Below, piece by piece: positions 22,877-31,640 of a stretch of 41,359 nt of DNA (its first letter is position 1; each line of letters starts with the position of its first letter). The notes beneath the pieces are model-generated. The model was not told where the DNA came from and ran no database searches. It saw only the letters and a list, made by a program, of their open reading frames with translations. The translations under genes and the position numbers were made by a program. This stretch comes from an uncultured Oscillibacter sp. (GTDB taxonomy: Bacteria > Bacillota > Clostridia > Oscillospirales > Oscillospiraceae): contig NZ_CAJTUX010000019.1 of the NCBI RefSeq assembly GCF_910579365.1, positions 1 through 41,359 on the forward strand. The letters run 5' to 3'.

Positions 22877-24715
22877 ATGTGTGGAATTGTAGGCTTTGTA
22901 GGAACACAACATGCGGCCCCCGTACTGCTGGAGGGTCTCCGGCAGATGGAATACCGGGGCTATGACTCCGCCGGCGTCGCCGTCCGGTCCGAAACCCGGG
23001 GGCTCCAGGTGCGAAAGTCCAAGGGCCGCCTTCAGGTCCTGGCGGACCTGACCCATGACGGGGCGGACCTGGAGGGCACGCTTGGCATCGGTCATACCCG
23101 CTGGGCCACCCACGGCGAACCCAGCGACGCCAACGCCCACCCCCATGTCAGCGGGGACGGCAGGATCGCCCTGGTACATAACGGCATCATTGAAAACTAT
23201 CTGGAGCTGCGGGAACAGCTCACACGGCAGGGCGTGTCCTTCGCCTCCGAGACGGACACCGAGGTGGTGGCCCACCTTCTGGAGTTCCACTATCAGGAGT
23301 GCGGCAACCTGCTGGAGGCCGTGGGCCGGTGCCTCCGGCGCATTGAGGGCTCCTATGCCTTCGGCATTATCTGCTCCGACTATCCAAACGCCCTGATCGC
23401 CGCCCGGAAGGACAGCCCGCTGATTATCGGCTTTGGGGAGGGGGAGAACTTCATCGCCTCCGACGCCACGGCCATCCTCCGGCACACCCGGGACGTGGCC
23501 TATATGAACGACGGGGAGATCGCCGTGCTGACGGCCCAGAGCGTGGACGTCTTTGACGATGAGCTGAACCCCTTGGAGAAGGAACACAGCCGCATTGACT
23601 GGGACGCGGCCTCCGCCGAGAAGGGCGGCTATCCCCACTTCATGTTCAAGGAGATTCTGGAACAGCCGGAGGCCCTTCGCAAGACCATCTCCCCCCGCAT
23701 CCGGGGGGACCGGGTGGTTCTGGACGACATCTGCCTGACGGCGGACTACGCCCGGGGCGTCTCCCGCATTTATATGATTGCCTGCGGCTCCGCCTATCAC
23801 GCCGGAATGGTGGGGAAATATACCTGGGAGCGGCTGCTCCGCCGGCCGGTGGAGGCGGCGCTGGCCTCGGAGTTCCGCTACAGCCAGCCCCTGGTGGATG
23901 AACATACCCTGGTTATCGCTATCAGCCAGTCCGGCGAGACGCTGGATACCCTGGCCGCCCTCCGGGAGGCCAAGCGCCTGGGCGGGCGGACCCTGGCCAT
24001 CTGCAACGTGGTGGGCAGCTCCATCGCCCGGGAGGCCGACGATGTGCTTTACACCTGGGCCGGTCCCGAGATTGCCGTGGCCACCAGCAAGGGGTACTCC
24101 ACCCAGCTGGCGGCGCTGAATCTGGTGGGTCTCTACCTTGCAAACCTGCTGGGAACGGTGGAAGAGGAGACCTATCAGGCGGTCCTGACGGAGCTCCAGG
24201 CCCTGCCGGATAAAATGAGCCGCTATCTGGAGAACTATGAGGACACGAAGTACTTCGCCTCCCGTTTCTTCAACCACAGCTCCATCTTTTTCATCGGCCG
24301 GAATCTGGACTACGCCATGGGTCTGGAGGGCTCGCTGAAGCTTAAGGAGATCAGCTATATCCACTCCGAGGCCTACGCCTCCGGCGAGCTGAAGCACGGA
24401 ACCATTTCCCTCATCGAGCCGGGGACGCTGGTGGTGGCCCTGGGGACCTGCGCCGCTCTTTTCGACAAGGCCATGAGCAATGTGGTGGAGGTGAAGGCCC
24501 GGGGGGCCACGGTGCTGGCTGTCACCACGGAGGGTTTCCGGGAGCGGATGGAGAAAATCGCCGGCGGGGTGATTTCCGTGCCGGAGACACACCCGCTGCT
24601 CCAGCCGTCCCTCTCCATTGTGCCGCTCCAGCTGTTCGCCTATTACGTGGCGCTGCAGCGGGGCTGCGACATCGACAAGCCCAGGAACCTGGCCAAGTCC
24701 GTAACGGTGGAATAA
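22877..24715 (+). CDS. glmS: Glutamine--fructose-6-phosphate aminotransferase (isomerising)
   Basis: 612 aa, full length. ATG after GGAGGAACATATCCC. Processed Cys2 is the glutaminase nucleophile (MCGIVGFVGTQHAAPVLLEG); then GYDSAGVAV, GHTRWATHGEPSDANAHPH, and HNGIIENYLELREQL of the Ntn domain (~1-240). Two SIS domains follow: IACGSAYHAGMVGKY, AISQSGETLDTLAALREAKR, then GRNLDYAMGLEGSLKLKEIS, with the C-terminal DIDKPRNLAKSVTVE. It makes glucosamine 6-phosphate from fructose 6-phosphate and glutamine, the entry to peptidoglycan amino sugars. Control is by the upstream ribozyme, which senses the product. Confidence 0.98.
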   Translation: MCGIVGFVGTQHAAPVLLEGLRQMEYRGYDSAGVAVRSETRGLQVRKSKGRLQVLADLTHDGADLEGTLGIGHTRWATHGEPSDANAHPHVSGDGRIALVHNGIIENYLELREQLTRQGVSFASETDTEVVAHLLEFHYQECGNLLEAVGRCLRRIEGSYAFGIICSDYPNALIAARKDSPLIIGFGEGENFIASDATAILRHTRDVAYMNDGEIAVLTAQSVDVFDDELNPLEKEHSRIDWDAASAEKGGYPHFMFKEILEQPEALRKTISPRIRGDRVVLDDICLTADYARGVSRIYMIACGSAYHAGMVGKYTWERLLRRPVEAALASEFRYSQPLVDEHTLVIAISQSGETLDTLAALREAKRLGGRTLAICNVVGSSIAREADDVLYTWAGPEIAVATSKGYSTQLAALNLVGLYLANLLGTVEEETYQAVLTELQALPDKMSRYLENYEDTKYFASRFFNHSSIFFIGRNLDYAMGLEGSLKLKEISYIHSEAYASGELKHGTISLIEPGTLVVALGTCAALFDKAMSNVVEVKARGATVLAVTTEGFRERMEKIAGGVISVPETHPLLQPSLSIVPLQLFAYYVALQRGCDIDKPRNLAKSVTVE

Positions 24716-24720
24716 CCCGC

Positions 24721-24766
24721 AAAGAGGCAGCCGGACCTTACAGCCGTAAGGTCCGGCTGCCTCTTT
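24721..24766. terminator. Bidirectional terminator, 21-bp perfect stem
   Basis: AAAGAGGCAGCCGGACCTTAC (24721-24741) and its exact complement (24746-24766) flank the 4-nt loop AGCC. It starts 6 bp after the glmS stop and ends 1 bp before the sorE-like stop, so it serves both converging units. Confidence 0.92.
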
Positions 24767-24767
24767 G

Positions 24768-26030
24768 TCAGATCACGTGGAAGTGCTGGAACAGGATGCG
24801 CTCCGCCTCGGAGTTCCAGAGGCCGTCGTGGGCGTCGCAGCAGTCCGCGAGGCGCCGGAACAGCGGGTCGGTTTTCCCCTTTTCACGGAAATCGGCGATG
24901 GCGGTGAGGGGCATGTCGAACTGGGTATAGGTCAGCTTCTTTCCGCCGGGGATGCCGGGGAGGTTCTTCGTGGTTTCCACAATGGAGTCCATGCCCCCCA
25001 CATGGGTAATCATGACGGCGGGGCGAATCTTCCCCTCGGCGGCCAGGCGGATGGCCTCTTTCAAATCGCCGGTGGTACCGCCGGTGGTGCCGATGATGTG
25101 GGTGGAGGAATAGTGGCAGTTGTATAGGTTGATGGAGGCGGAGAAGTTCTTGTCCGTGGGGCCGGAGAAGAAGTTCATGCACCCGTCGTAGCCCAGCAGC
25201 CGGTCCCCCATCTCCGCCAGGGAGCGGATGGAGTTGTAGACGAAAATGTCGTCATACCCCTCCCCGCCGGTAAGCGCCATCAGCTCGGCAAACTCGTCCC
25301 GGCACTGGCCGGGGTTGACGTACACCAGGCGGATGCCGTGGGCGGCGGCCAGGGACTCGGGAATCAGCTGCCGCGCCCGGGCAATCCGTTCGTCGGAGAG
25401 GTCGGTTACCACGATCATGGCGGGCTTTTTCTCCAGGGTCATGGGGTACTCGATGGCCCCCAGGCCCATGGGGCCGCAGCCGCCCATAATGAGGACGCGC
25501 CCCCCCTCTTTGACGCCCATGATGTGCTCATGACTGTGGCGGCTGGTGTGATAGCTGCCGTGGTAGCCGCCCACAACGCAGCTCATGGGTTCCCCCAGGC
25601 TGGCTTCGAAATAGCTCTCTCCGTCATAGTGGAGCAGATACCCCAGTTCCATCACCTCCGGCGGGACGACGCAGTAGGTGCACGCCCCGCCGAAGTATGG
25701 ATAGGAATAACCGGGGGAGGCCAGGCTTCCCTTGTAATTCAGGGCGGGCTGCTGGGCGAATTTCTCACCCGGGCGGAACTGGCCCCGCCACCGCTTCCCG
25801 ACCTTTACAATATCGCCGGCAAACTCATGTCCGATGATGACAGGGTGTTCGTCCACGTCCTGGGGGCAGCGCTTGTGGGCCTTTCCCTGGACCAGAAGCT
25901 TGTAGGTGGACATGCAGATGCTGTCGCTCATGACCCGGACCAGGATTTCGCCGTCCTGGATTTCCGGCAGGTCAAACTCCTCCAGACGGATGTCGTAAGC
26001 TCCGTAGAGACGCACACCCTTAGACTTCAT
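24768..26030 (-). CDS. sorE: L-sorbose-1-phosphate reductase-like zinc dehydrogenase
   Basis: 420 aa medium-chain dehydrogenase. Start: VRLYGAYDIRLEEFDLPEI; zinc region SDSICMSTYK...HPVIIGHEFAGDIVKVG; YSYPYFGGACTYCVVPPEVM; nucleotide loop RVLIMGGCGPMGLGAIEYPM; NFFSGPTDKNFSASINLYN; IPGGKKLTYTQFDMPLTAIA; GKTDPLFRRLA. The length, GPTDKNF and GKTDPLF stretches fit SorE, which reduces L-sorbose 1-phosphate to D-glucitol 6-phosphate. It is the last gene of the deoR-fruK-mtlA run, 15 bp after mtlA. Here it may process a hexitol/ketose phosphate delivered by the PTS; the exact substrate is inferred. Confidence 0.75.
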   Translation of the reverse strand: MKSKGVRLYGAYDIRLEEFDLPEIQDGEILVRVMSDSICMSTYKLLVQGKAHKRCPQDVDEHPVIIGHEFAGDIVKVGKRWRGQFRPGEKFAQQPALNYKGSLASPGYSYPYFGGACTYCVVPPEVMELGYLLHYDGESYFEASLGEPMSCVVGGYHGSYHTSRHSHEHIMGVKEGGRVLIMGGCGPMGLGAIEYPMTLEKKPAMIVVTDLSDERIARARQLIPESLAAAHGIRLVYVNPGQCRDEFAELMALTGGEGYDDIFVYNSIRSLAEMGDRLLGYDGCMNFFSGPTDKNFSASINLYNCHYSSTHIIGTTGGTTGDLKEAIRLAAEGKIRPAVMITHVGGMDSIVETTKNLPGIPGGKKLTYTQFDMPLTAIADFREKGKTDPLFRRLADCCDAHDGLWNSEAERILFQHFHVI

Positions 26031-26045
26031 GGCAAGAGTCCTTTC

Positions 26046-27932
26046 TCACTCCAGGCCGTTCAGCAGCTTGTAGAGCTGGTCCACGCTGGCGTTGTCCACC
26101 AGCCGGTCGGTGTCCTCCTCGGTCTCGGCCACCTCCACGATCTTGCCCAGGATGCCCAGGTGGTCCTCGCCGGTGGAGGCGATGCCCACCACGAGGCGGA
26201 CGGTGTCCTCGCCCCACTCGATGCCCTCGGGATAGGTCATGACGATCAGGCCGGTTTTCTTGATGGCTTTCCGGGATTCCTCGGTGCCGTGGGGAATGGC
26301 CACATGGCTGCCGATGGCCACGGAGAAGCTCTTCTCCCGGTCCAGCATACCCTGGATATAGGCCTCCTCCACATAACCGCTCTCCACCATCCGCTTGCCA
26401 ACGGCCCGGATGGCCTCCTCAGGGCTGACGGGCTTGCAGTTCAGGAGGATGTTCTTCTTCTCCAGCAGGATGGGCTGGTCCCCGGCGGCTTTTTCCTCCG
26501 CGGCGGCGGCAGGAGCGGGTGCGGGAGAGCCGCCCTTCCGGGCCTCCAGAAGCTCCTTCACCAGCACATTGTACTCCGGCGCGCCCATGAAGTTCTTGAT
26601 GGGGATGATCCGGGCCTGGGGAGCGCGCTCCGCCGCCCGTCCGGACAGCTCGTGATGGGTAACGACGATTTGGCAGTCGCCGGGAATCTCGCCCACGGGG
26701 TAGTGGATGACCTCAATGTCCGTAATGCCCGCGTCCTTGAGCTTGTTGCGGACCATGGTGGCCCCCATGGCGGAGGAGCCCATGCCCGCGTCGCAGGCAA
26801 AGACGATCTTGCGCACGTCCTTCGCGGAGACGGAGGCGCCGGTGGAGGAAGCGGAGGGAACGGCCTGGCCCTTGCTGGCGGCCTTGCTGGCGGCCACCTG
26901 GGCCTGGGCCTCTTCCAGGCTGGCGTCCTTGCCGAAGAACTTCAGCAGGAAGACGGAAATGAGGAAGCTGACCACGGCGGCGACGCCGATGCCCGCGATG
27001 TTGGCGAAGTAGCCCCCTCTGGGGGTCATGAGCATCTCGGCGATGATGCTGCCGGGGGAGGCCGCAGCTGCCAGGCCGCCGCCCAGGGCGGAGAGGGTGA
27101 AGATGCCCACGATGTTTCCGATCATGGGGCCCAGGATGACGATGGGGTTCATGAGGACATAGGGGAAGTAGATCTCGTGGATGCCGCCCACAAACTGGAT
27201 GACGGCGGCGGCTCCGGCGGAGGAGCGGGTCTCGCCCTTGCCCGCCACGCAGTAGGCCAGCAGCAATCCCAGGCCGGGGCCGGGGTTGGACTCGATCATG
27301 AAGAGGATGGACTTGCCCATCTCCATGGCCTGCTCCGTGCCGATGGGGGTAAAGACGCCGTGGTTGATGGCGTTGTTCAGGAAGAGCACCTTGGCGGGCT
27401 CCACCAGGATGGCGGTGAGGGGCAGCAGGCTCCGGTCCACCAGGAACTCCACGCCCGAGCCCAGCCAGCCGGTGAGGATCACGCAGACGGGGGCGATGAC
27501 ATATATGGACAGGATGGCCAGGATCGCGCCGATGATGCCCACGGAGAAGTTGTTGACCACCATTTCAAAGCCGGCGGGGATATGGCCCTCCATGGCCTTG
27601 TCAAATTTTTTGATGCACCAGCCGCCCAAGGGACCGCAGATCATGGCCCCGATGAACATGGTGCTCTCCGTGGCGGCAATCGCGCCCAGGGTGGCCAGGG
27701 CGCCGGTGACCGCGCCCTTCTGCCCGCCCACGGCCTTGCCGCCGGTATAGCCGATCAGGATGGGGAGCAGGAAGCGGAGCATGGGTCCCACCATGCCGTT
27801 GATGGTCTCGTTGGGGAACCAGCCGTCCGGAATGAAGAAGGCGGCGATCAGGCCCCAGGCGATGAAGGCTCCGATGTTGGGCATGACCATGCCGCTGAGG
27901 AACCGTCCAAATTTTTGAACGCGCTCTTTCAT
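26046..27932 (-). CDS. mtlA: PTS mannitol-type EIICBA permease
   Basis: 628 aa from ATG 27932 (GAAAGGACGTTTATCT upstream). Single-chain C-B-A order as in E. coli MtlA. IIC (~1-345): FGRFLSGMVMPNIGAFIAWG, GAVTGALATLGAIAATEST, FLNNAINHGVFTPIGTEQA, QFVGGIHEIYFPYVLMNP. An Ala/Ser linker follows, then IIB VFACDAGMGSSAMGATMVRN with the phospho-Cys, a second Ala/Pro linker, and IIA with the phospho-His in VAIGSHVAIPHGTEESRKAI and TYPEGIEWGED. It imports and phosphorylates mannitol (or a similar hexitol) at the membrane, taking phosphate from HPr. Co-transcribed with fruK and sorE under a DeoR regulator rather than MtlR. Confidence 0.93.
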   Translation of the reverse strand: MKERVQKFGRFLSGMVMPNIGAFIAWGLIAAFFIPDGWFPNETINGMVGPMLRFLLPILIGYTGGKAVGGQKGAVTGALATLGAIAATESTMFIGAMICGPLGGWCIKKFDKAMEGHIPAGFEMVVNNFSVGIIGAILAILSIYVIAPVCVILTGWLGSGVEFLVDRSLLPLTAILVEPAKVLFLNNAINHGVFTPIGTEQAMEMGKSILFMIESNPGPGLGLLLAYCVAGKGETRSSAGAAAVIQFVGGIHEIYFPYVLMNPIVILGPMIGNIVGIFTLSALGGGLAAAASPGSIIAEMLMTPRGGYFANIAGIGVAAVVSFLISVFLLKFFGKDASLEEAQAQVAASKAASKGQAVPSASSTGASVSAKDVRKIVFACDAGMGSSAMGATMVRNKLKDAGITDIEVIHYPVGEIPGDCQIVVTHHELSGRAAERAPQARIIPIKNFMGAPEYNVLVKELLEARKGGSPAPAPAAAAEEKAAGDQPILLEKKNILLNCKPVSPEEAIRAVGKRMVESGYVEEAYIQGMLDREKSFSVAIGSHVAIPHGTEESRKAIKKTGLIVMTYPEGIEWGEDTVRLVVGIASTGEDHLGILGKIVEVAETEEDTDRLVDNASVDQLYKLLNGLE

Positions 27933-28023
27933 AGATAAACGTCCTTTCTCTTGATATGTTTGGGAATCAGGAAGTAAGCGTACCACTTCCCGGCTGGGGA
28001 AAAACGCGGAAAAAAGGGGATTT

Positions 28024-28926
28024 TCAAAACGCGCCCAAAAGGGCCTGGACTTCCTCTCCCGTGGCAAGGCCCCTGGAGAAGGCGGTGGCGGAACCCGCGG
28101 CGGCTCCCAGGCGGTGGGCGGCGGCGTAATCCCGGTGCCGCAGCCATCCGGCCAGGAAGCCGGCTACCATGGAGTCCCCCGCCCCCACCGAGTGGCGGAC
28201 CGTGCCCTCCGGCACGCCCAGATAGCGGCGGACGCCGGTCTCGTCCAGCAGCAGCGAGCCGTCTCCGGCCATGGAGACCAGCACGTTTCTGGCTCCCTGG
28301 TTTCGTAAGCTCTCGGCGCAGGAGAGAAGCTCCTCCCCCGTGAGGGAACCCCGTCCAAACAGCTCCCCCAGCTCGGCGCTGTTGGGCTTGATGAGGAAGG
28401 GCCGGTAAGGAAGAACCCCCTTCAGAAGGTCCCGGGCGGCGTCCACCACCGTCAGCACGCCCCGGCCCTCAATCCAGGACAGGATTCTCTGGTACGTGTC
28501 GCCGGGCAGCCCAGCGGGCAGGGAACCCGCCAGCACCAGCACGTCGCCCTCCTCCAGCCGGTCCAGCTTTTGAAACAGCGCCTCCAGCGCCTCCGGGGGA
28601 ACGACGGGCCCGCGGCCGTTGATTTCCGTCTCCCCGCCGGAGCGGATTTTGACGTTGATGCGGGTCAGCCCCTCCTGCAAATGGACAAAGTCGGTCCGGA
28701 TTCCGGCGGACCGCAGCCCCTGCTCCAGCGCCTGGCCGGTGAAGCCGGCCACGAAGCCCAGGGCCACCGTTTCCACACCCAGATTGTGGAGCACCGTGGA
28801 GACGTTGACGCCCTTGCCGCCAAAATGCAAAGTCTCGTCCTCCGTGCGGTTCAGGCTCCCGGCGCGGAAGCCGTCCACATGGACCTCATAGTCCAGGGCG
28901 GGATTGAGCGTCACCGTGTAGACCAC
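28024..28926 (-). CDS. fruK: 1-phosphofructokinase (PfkB family)
   Basis: 300 aa; GTG start at 28926, with GGGAGG supplied by the end of the upstream deoR gene. PfkB/ribokinase fold of the FruK/LacC group: VYTVTLNPALDYEVHVDGF, DETLHFGGKGVNVSTVLHNL, GFTGQALEQGL, VLAGSLPAGLPGDTYQRIL, FLIKPNSAELGELFG and the ATP/catalytic loop VRHSVGAGDSMVAGFLAGW with the base Asp. It converts fructose 1-phosphate to fructose 1,6-bisphosphate; tagatose 6-phosphate kinase is the alternative but the DeoR-PTS context favours FruK. Oddly the PTS beside it is mannitol-type, not fructose-type. Confidence 0.85.
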   Translation of the reverse strand: MVYTVTLNPALDYEVHVDGFRAGSLNRTEDETLHFGGKGVNVSTVLHNLGVETVALGFVAGFTGQALEQGLRSAGIRTDFVHLQEGLTRINVKIRSGGETEINGRGPVVPPEALEALFQKLDRLEEGDVLVLAGSLPAGLPGDTYQRILSWIEGRGVLTVVDAARDLLKGVLPYRPFLIKPNSAELGELFGRGSLTGEELLSCAESLRNQGARNVLVSMAGDGSLLLDETGVRRYLGVPEGTVRHSVGAGDSMVAGFLAGWLRHRDYAAAHRLGAAAGSATAFSRGLATGEEVQALLGAF

Positions 28927-28929
28927 CGC

Positions 28930-29673
28930 TTACACCTCCCTGATATCCGTATAGTCCCGATACCGCTGGTCCGGCAGGCGGTCCGTGATGATGCAGGCGG
29001 CCTCAATGGGAAACATGACCGCCGCCGTCACCTGCCCGAACTTGCTGGAGTCCGCCAGCACGTAGACCGTCTGGGCCCGCTCCGCCGCCAGAGATTTCAC
29101 CGCCGCCTCCTCCGGGTCCGGCGTGGTGAAGCCCTGGGCGACGGTGACGCCGTTGACGCCCAGGAACGCCTTGGTAAAGTTATACCGGCGCAGGGCCTCC
29201 AGCGTCTCGGCCCCAATCAGGGCCATGGTGCCCGCCTTCAGCATCCCCCCCAGCACGTGGGTCCGGAGATTCCGCTCCATCAGGCGGCAGGCGCATTCGA
29301 TGCTGTTGGTCAAAAACAGGGCCTTGGAAGAGGGCAGATGTTCCGCCATCCTTAAAATGGTGGTGCCCGCGTCCAGAAAGACCACGTCGTCGTCCCGGAT
29401 CAATCCGGCGGCGTACCGGGCCGCCCGGTCCTTTTCCTCCGTGCGAAGCTGCCGCTTGGTCTCCATGTCCAGCTCCTCGCCCAGGAACTCCGCCGTCATC
29501 AGCATAGCGCCGCCATGGACCTTGCTCAGCTTGCCCTGCTTGGCCAGCGCGTTCAAATCCCGCCGGATAGTCGCCTCAGAGGCGCCCGTCACCTGGCAGA
29601 GGTCTGTCACCGTGGCGGCCCGCCGCTGGGCCAGTTCCCTGAGAATCCGCTCCGCGCGTTGTTCAGCCAGCAT
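28930..29673 (-). CDS. DeoR-family transcriptional regulator of the hexitol/fructose operon
   Basis: 247 aa. N-terminal winged helix QRAERILRELAQRRAATVTD, then CQVTGASEATIRRDLNALAK and KVHGGAML, the DeoR signature; the C-terminal DeoRC sugar-phosphate sensor shows DDDVVFLDAGTTILRMAEHL, NSIECACRLMERN and LADSSKFGQVTAAVMFPIE. It probably represses its own operon and is released by a phosphorylated sugar, fructose 1-phosphate being usual. It is the first gene, 3 bp from fruK. The promoter region (29725-29753) has two TTGATTG copies 20 nt apart that could be its operator. Confidence 0.9.
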   Translation of the reverse strand: MLAEQRAERILRELAQRRAATVTDLCQVTGASEATIRRDLNALAKQGKLSKVHGGAMLMTAEFLGEELDMETKRQLRTEEKDRAARYAAGLIRDDDVVFLDAGTTILRMAEHLPSSKALFLTNSIECACRLMERNLRTHVLGGMLKAGTMALIGAETLEALRRYNFTKAFLGVNGVTVAQGFTTPDPEEAAVKSLAAERAQTVYVLADSSKFGQVTAAVMFPIEAACIITDRLPDQRYRDYTDIREV

Positions 29674-29724
29674 AGTTCACCCCCTCTTTCTGACTGGAAA
29701 TTATTGCTTTTGGAGTTCTTATTT

Positions 29725-29753
29725 ATAATACCGCCAATAACAATCAAAGTCAA
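29725..29753 (-). promoter_or_regulatory. Promoter of the deoR-fruK-mtlA-sorE operon
   Basis: Minus strand TTGACT (29748-29753), 17-nt spacer, TATTAT (29725-29730). TTGATTG occurs twice, before and within the spacer, 20 nt apart, i.e. about two helical turns: a candidate DeoR operator. Confidence 0.7.
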
Positions 29754-29763
29754 TACTATCCAA

Positions 29764-30084
29764 TCAAGTTCGATCACAAAAGCAGGACCGAAAATTTGTG
29801 CGGTTTGCCAAAGGTGTGATCTCCGGGACAGAAAGCGGATGCGGCAAACCGGAATGGCGTGCCATTGCCGCCGCCCGGCGCACTTCCATATTCACAGCGC
29901 CGGCCAGCAGCCCCGGCAGGCCGGACCGCCCGCCGGACCGCGCCTCCGCGCAAGGCCGGGAAACGTCAAAGGTTCTTTCGCGCACTCGCTGGCGGCAGAC
30001 TGGAAGTTTCGTCAGCCGTATTCCGCCAGCAGATGGGGATTCCGGGGCCTTCCGTCAATGCTTCTCAAATAGGTATCTTATGTT
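29764..30084. other. No recognisable gene; start of the decayed region
   Basis: About 320 bp between the DeoR promoter and the exonuclease remnant. Frames on both strands are GC-driven and match nothing I recognise; none has a ribosome site. It may hold further eroded gene debris. Confidence 0.4.
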
Positions 30085-30650
30085 TCAGCGCGCCAGCGCC
30101 TTCAGCTTCCCATACAGAAGAGCGTTGGCCTGGGCGTCCGGCCGGGAAATACCGAAGACCTGGGACAGGTACTCCTGCTTCACATTCTCTCAGCCCCGGC
30201 CTCCTTGAGGGTACGGGCAAAGCGGCGGATAGCCTCCTCCGGCCCCGGCTGGTCCGCTGCCATCCCGTCGGTGATATGGGGGATGCGGGCGATGCGGGGG
30301 ACAACCTTCCGCCCCGGGTTCACCAGCTGGGAGAAGGTCTCCGTAATCTCCCCATTCACCACCCGCACCGCTCCGATCTCCGTGATCTCGGCGGGAGCGT
30401 CGCCGCCGGCGGCTCCATAGGTGCCGCTGGTCTCCAGATCGAAGCAGACGAAGGAGTCGAAGTCCGGTTCGGTCCGCTCCGGCATGGACTGGGGGCGGCC
30501 ATCCTCCAAAACCTCGCAGTCCATGTCCAGCAGGGCAAGCATGTCCACGACCTGGGGCAGCGCTTCCACGCCGCCGCGCAGGCGCAGCGTCAGGCTTCCC
30601 TGCCGGAGATTCGCCGAACCGGAGCGTCCTCTTTCCCTCCACCTTACCAA
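30085..30650 (-). pseudogene. DnaQ-type 3'-5' exonuclease remnant, frameshifted
   Basis: The segment FVCFDLETSGTYGAAGGDAP, then AEITEIGAVRVVNGEITETF, SQLVNPGRKVVPRIARIPHI is the first half of a DEDDh exonuclease (DxE motif in FDLETSG). It runs to TLKEAGAERM and a stop; the later HN..FD and HxxxxD motifs are missing. In another frame from 30183 down to 30085 the peptide VKQEYLSQVFGISRPDAQAN, ALLYGKLKALAR follows, which may be the tail of the same gene after a deletion or a different protein's C-terminus. Upstream of the exonuclease part is ~40 residues (TLRLRGGVEALPQVVDMLAL) that I do not recognise. Confidence 0.5.
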
Positions 30651-30752
30651 TTTCCAGCAGAAAAACCATATACCGGCTGCATAGGGTTTCCAATATTTTA
30701 TGAACCCTATGCCACTTGCATATGCAGAGATGAAGCATCTTAAACCAAATAG

Positions 30753-31145
30753 ATGTATTTGGACCCGGCAAACCAGTTTGTGGCGTCCTTCCTGGGAAAT
30801 CCGCCCATTGACTATATTTCATTTCCCCCGTCATGACAGCCGCGTGTAGCTGTCCGCAGCTTCTCGCTGCCGCTGAATTTCGACCATGAGGGGCCCGTGC
30901 TGGCCGGCATCCGCCCCGAAGCCTGGCGCCAGGGGTCCGACCTGCATGCGGAAGTCCAAACCGCGGAGCCCAAGGGAAAGGATTTGCAAATTGGCTTCAC
31001 TCTGGCAGGGACCAAGGTCCGGGCTCTGCTGGACGGGGCGGAGCTCATCCGGCCCGGCGGCCAAGCGGGCCTGTCTTTTCGTATGCGGTTCGTGTATTTC
31101 TTCGACGAGACCAGCGGACAGCGGCTGCGGGAGGTAAGCGCGTGA
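30753..31145 (+). pseudogene. Sugar ABC transporter ATPase (MalK/UgpC type), C-terminal remnant with in-frame stop
   Basis: In one frame the sequence reads MYLDPANQFVASFLGNPPID, the linker after the ATPase domain in MalK/UgpC proteins (PANxFVAxFxGxPxMN), then a TGA at 30834-30836, then the OB/TOBE domain: VAVRSFSLPLNFDHEG, VLAGIRPEAW, KGKDLQIGFTLAGTKVRALL, ending FFDETSGQRLREVSA. Both pieces are in the same frame, so a single stop interrupts them. The entire nucleotide-binding domain is gone; the upstream sequence has stops in this frame. The TGA at 31143-31145 overlaps the GTG of the next remnant as in an intact operon. Confidence 0.75.
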
Positions 31146-31637
31146 GGCGCCTGCGGCGGGGGGGCGGAAAACACCCCGGGCAACACCCGCTTCAGCGCCA
31201 AAGCCTATCTGTATTTGCTGCCGGCCTTTCTGGTTCTGACGGTGTTTGTCCTCTATCCCATCGTGATAACCCTGCGGATGGGCTTTTATGAAAGCTATAT
31301 CTATCTCACCGGCACCGGCGCGGGCTTTGGCCTCAGTTCCTTCCGCTATGTTCTGCGGGCCCCGGCCTTTCGCCTCGCATTGCGGAACACCCTGATCATT
31401 GTTCTGATCGGAGTTCCGATTACCACAGCGCTGGCCCTGGGCTCAGCTCTCTTTATCAACTCGCTTGCCCAGGGGCGCGGAACTTTTCAGACCACCTATT
31501 TCCTCCCCTATGTTACCTCTACGATAGCCATTGGCCTGGCCTTCCGCTGGCTCTTCCAGGGCGGCTGGTATATCTATTTGTCATTTTCAATCAACTTTGG
31601 ACGCTTTTTCGGCAAAAATGTTCTGGCGCCTTTTTGA
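31142..31637 (+). pseudogene. Sugar ABC transporter permease (UgpA/MalF type), N-terminal remnant
   Basis: The permease frame AYLYLLPAFLVLTVFVLYPI, then LRMGFYESYIYL, RLALRNTLIIVLIGVPITTA, FQTTYFLPYVTSTIAIGLAF, RWLFQGG is a typical first half of a binding-protein-dependent permease. It breaks at ~31563 before the EAA loop; the following 25 codons are unrelated. The likely start, GTG 31142 overlapping the ATPase stop as GTGA, is in a different frame; removing one G from the G7 run at 31158-31164 would join them. So the gene has both a homopolymer frameshift and a 3' truncation. Hydrophobic helices are otherwise well kept. Confidence 0.75.
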
Positions 31638-31640
31638 ATA

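Noticed and set aside
25338..27938. Open plus-strand frame of 866 codons
   Set aside because: Antisense shadow of sorE-like and mtlA genes, which are unambiguous on the minus strand.
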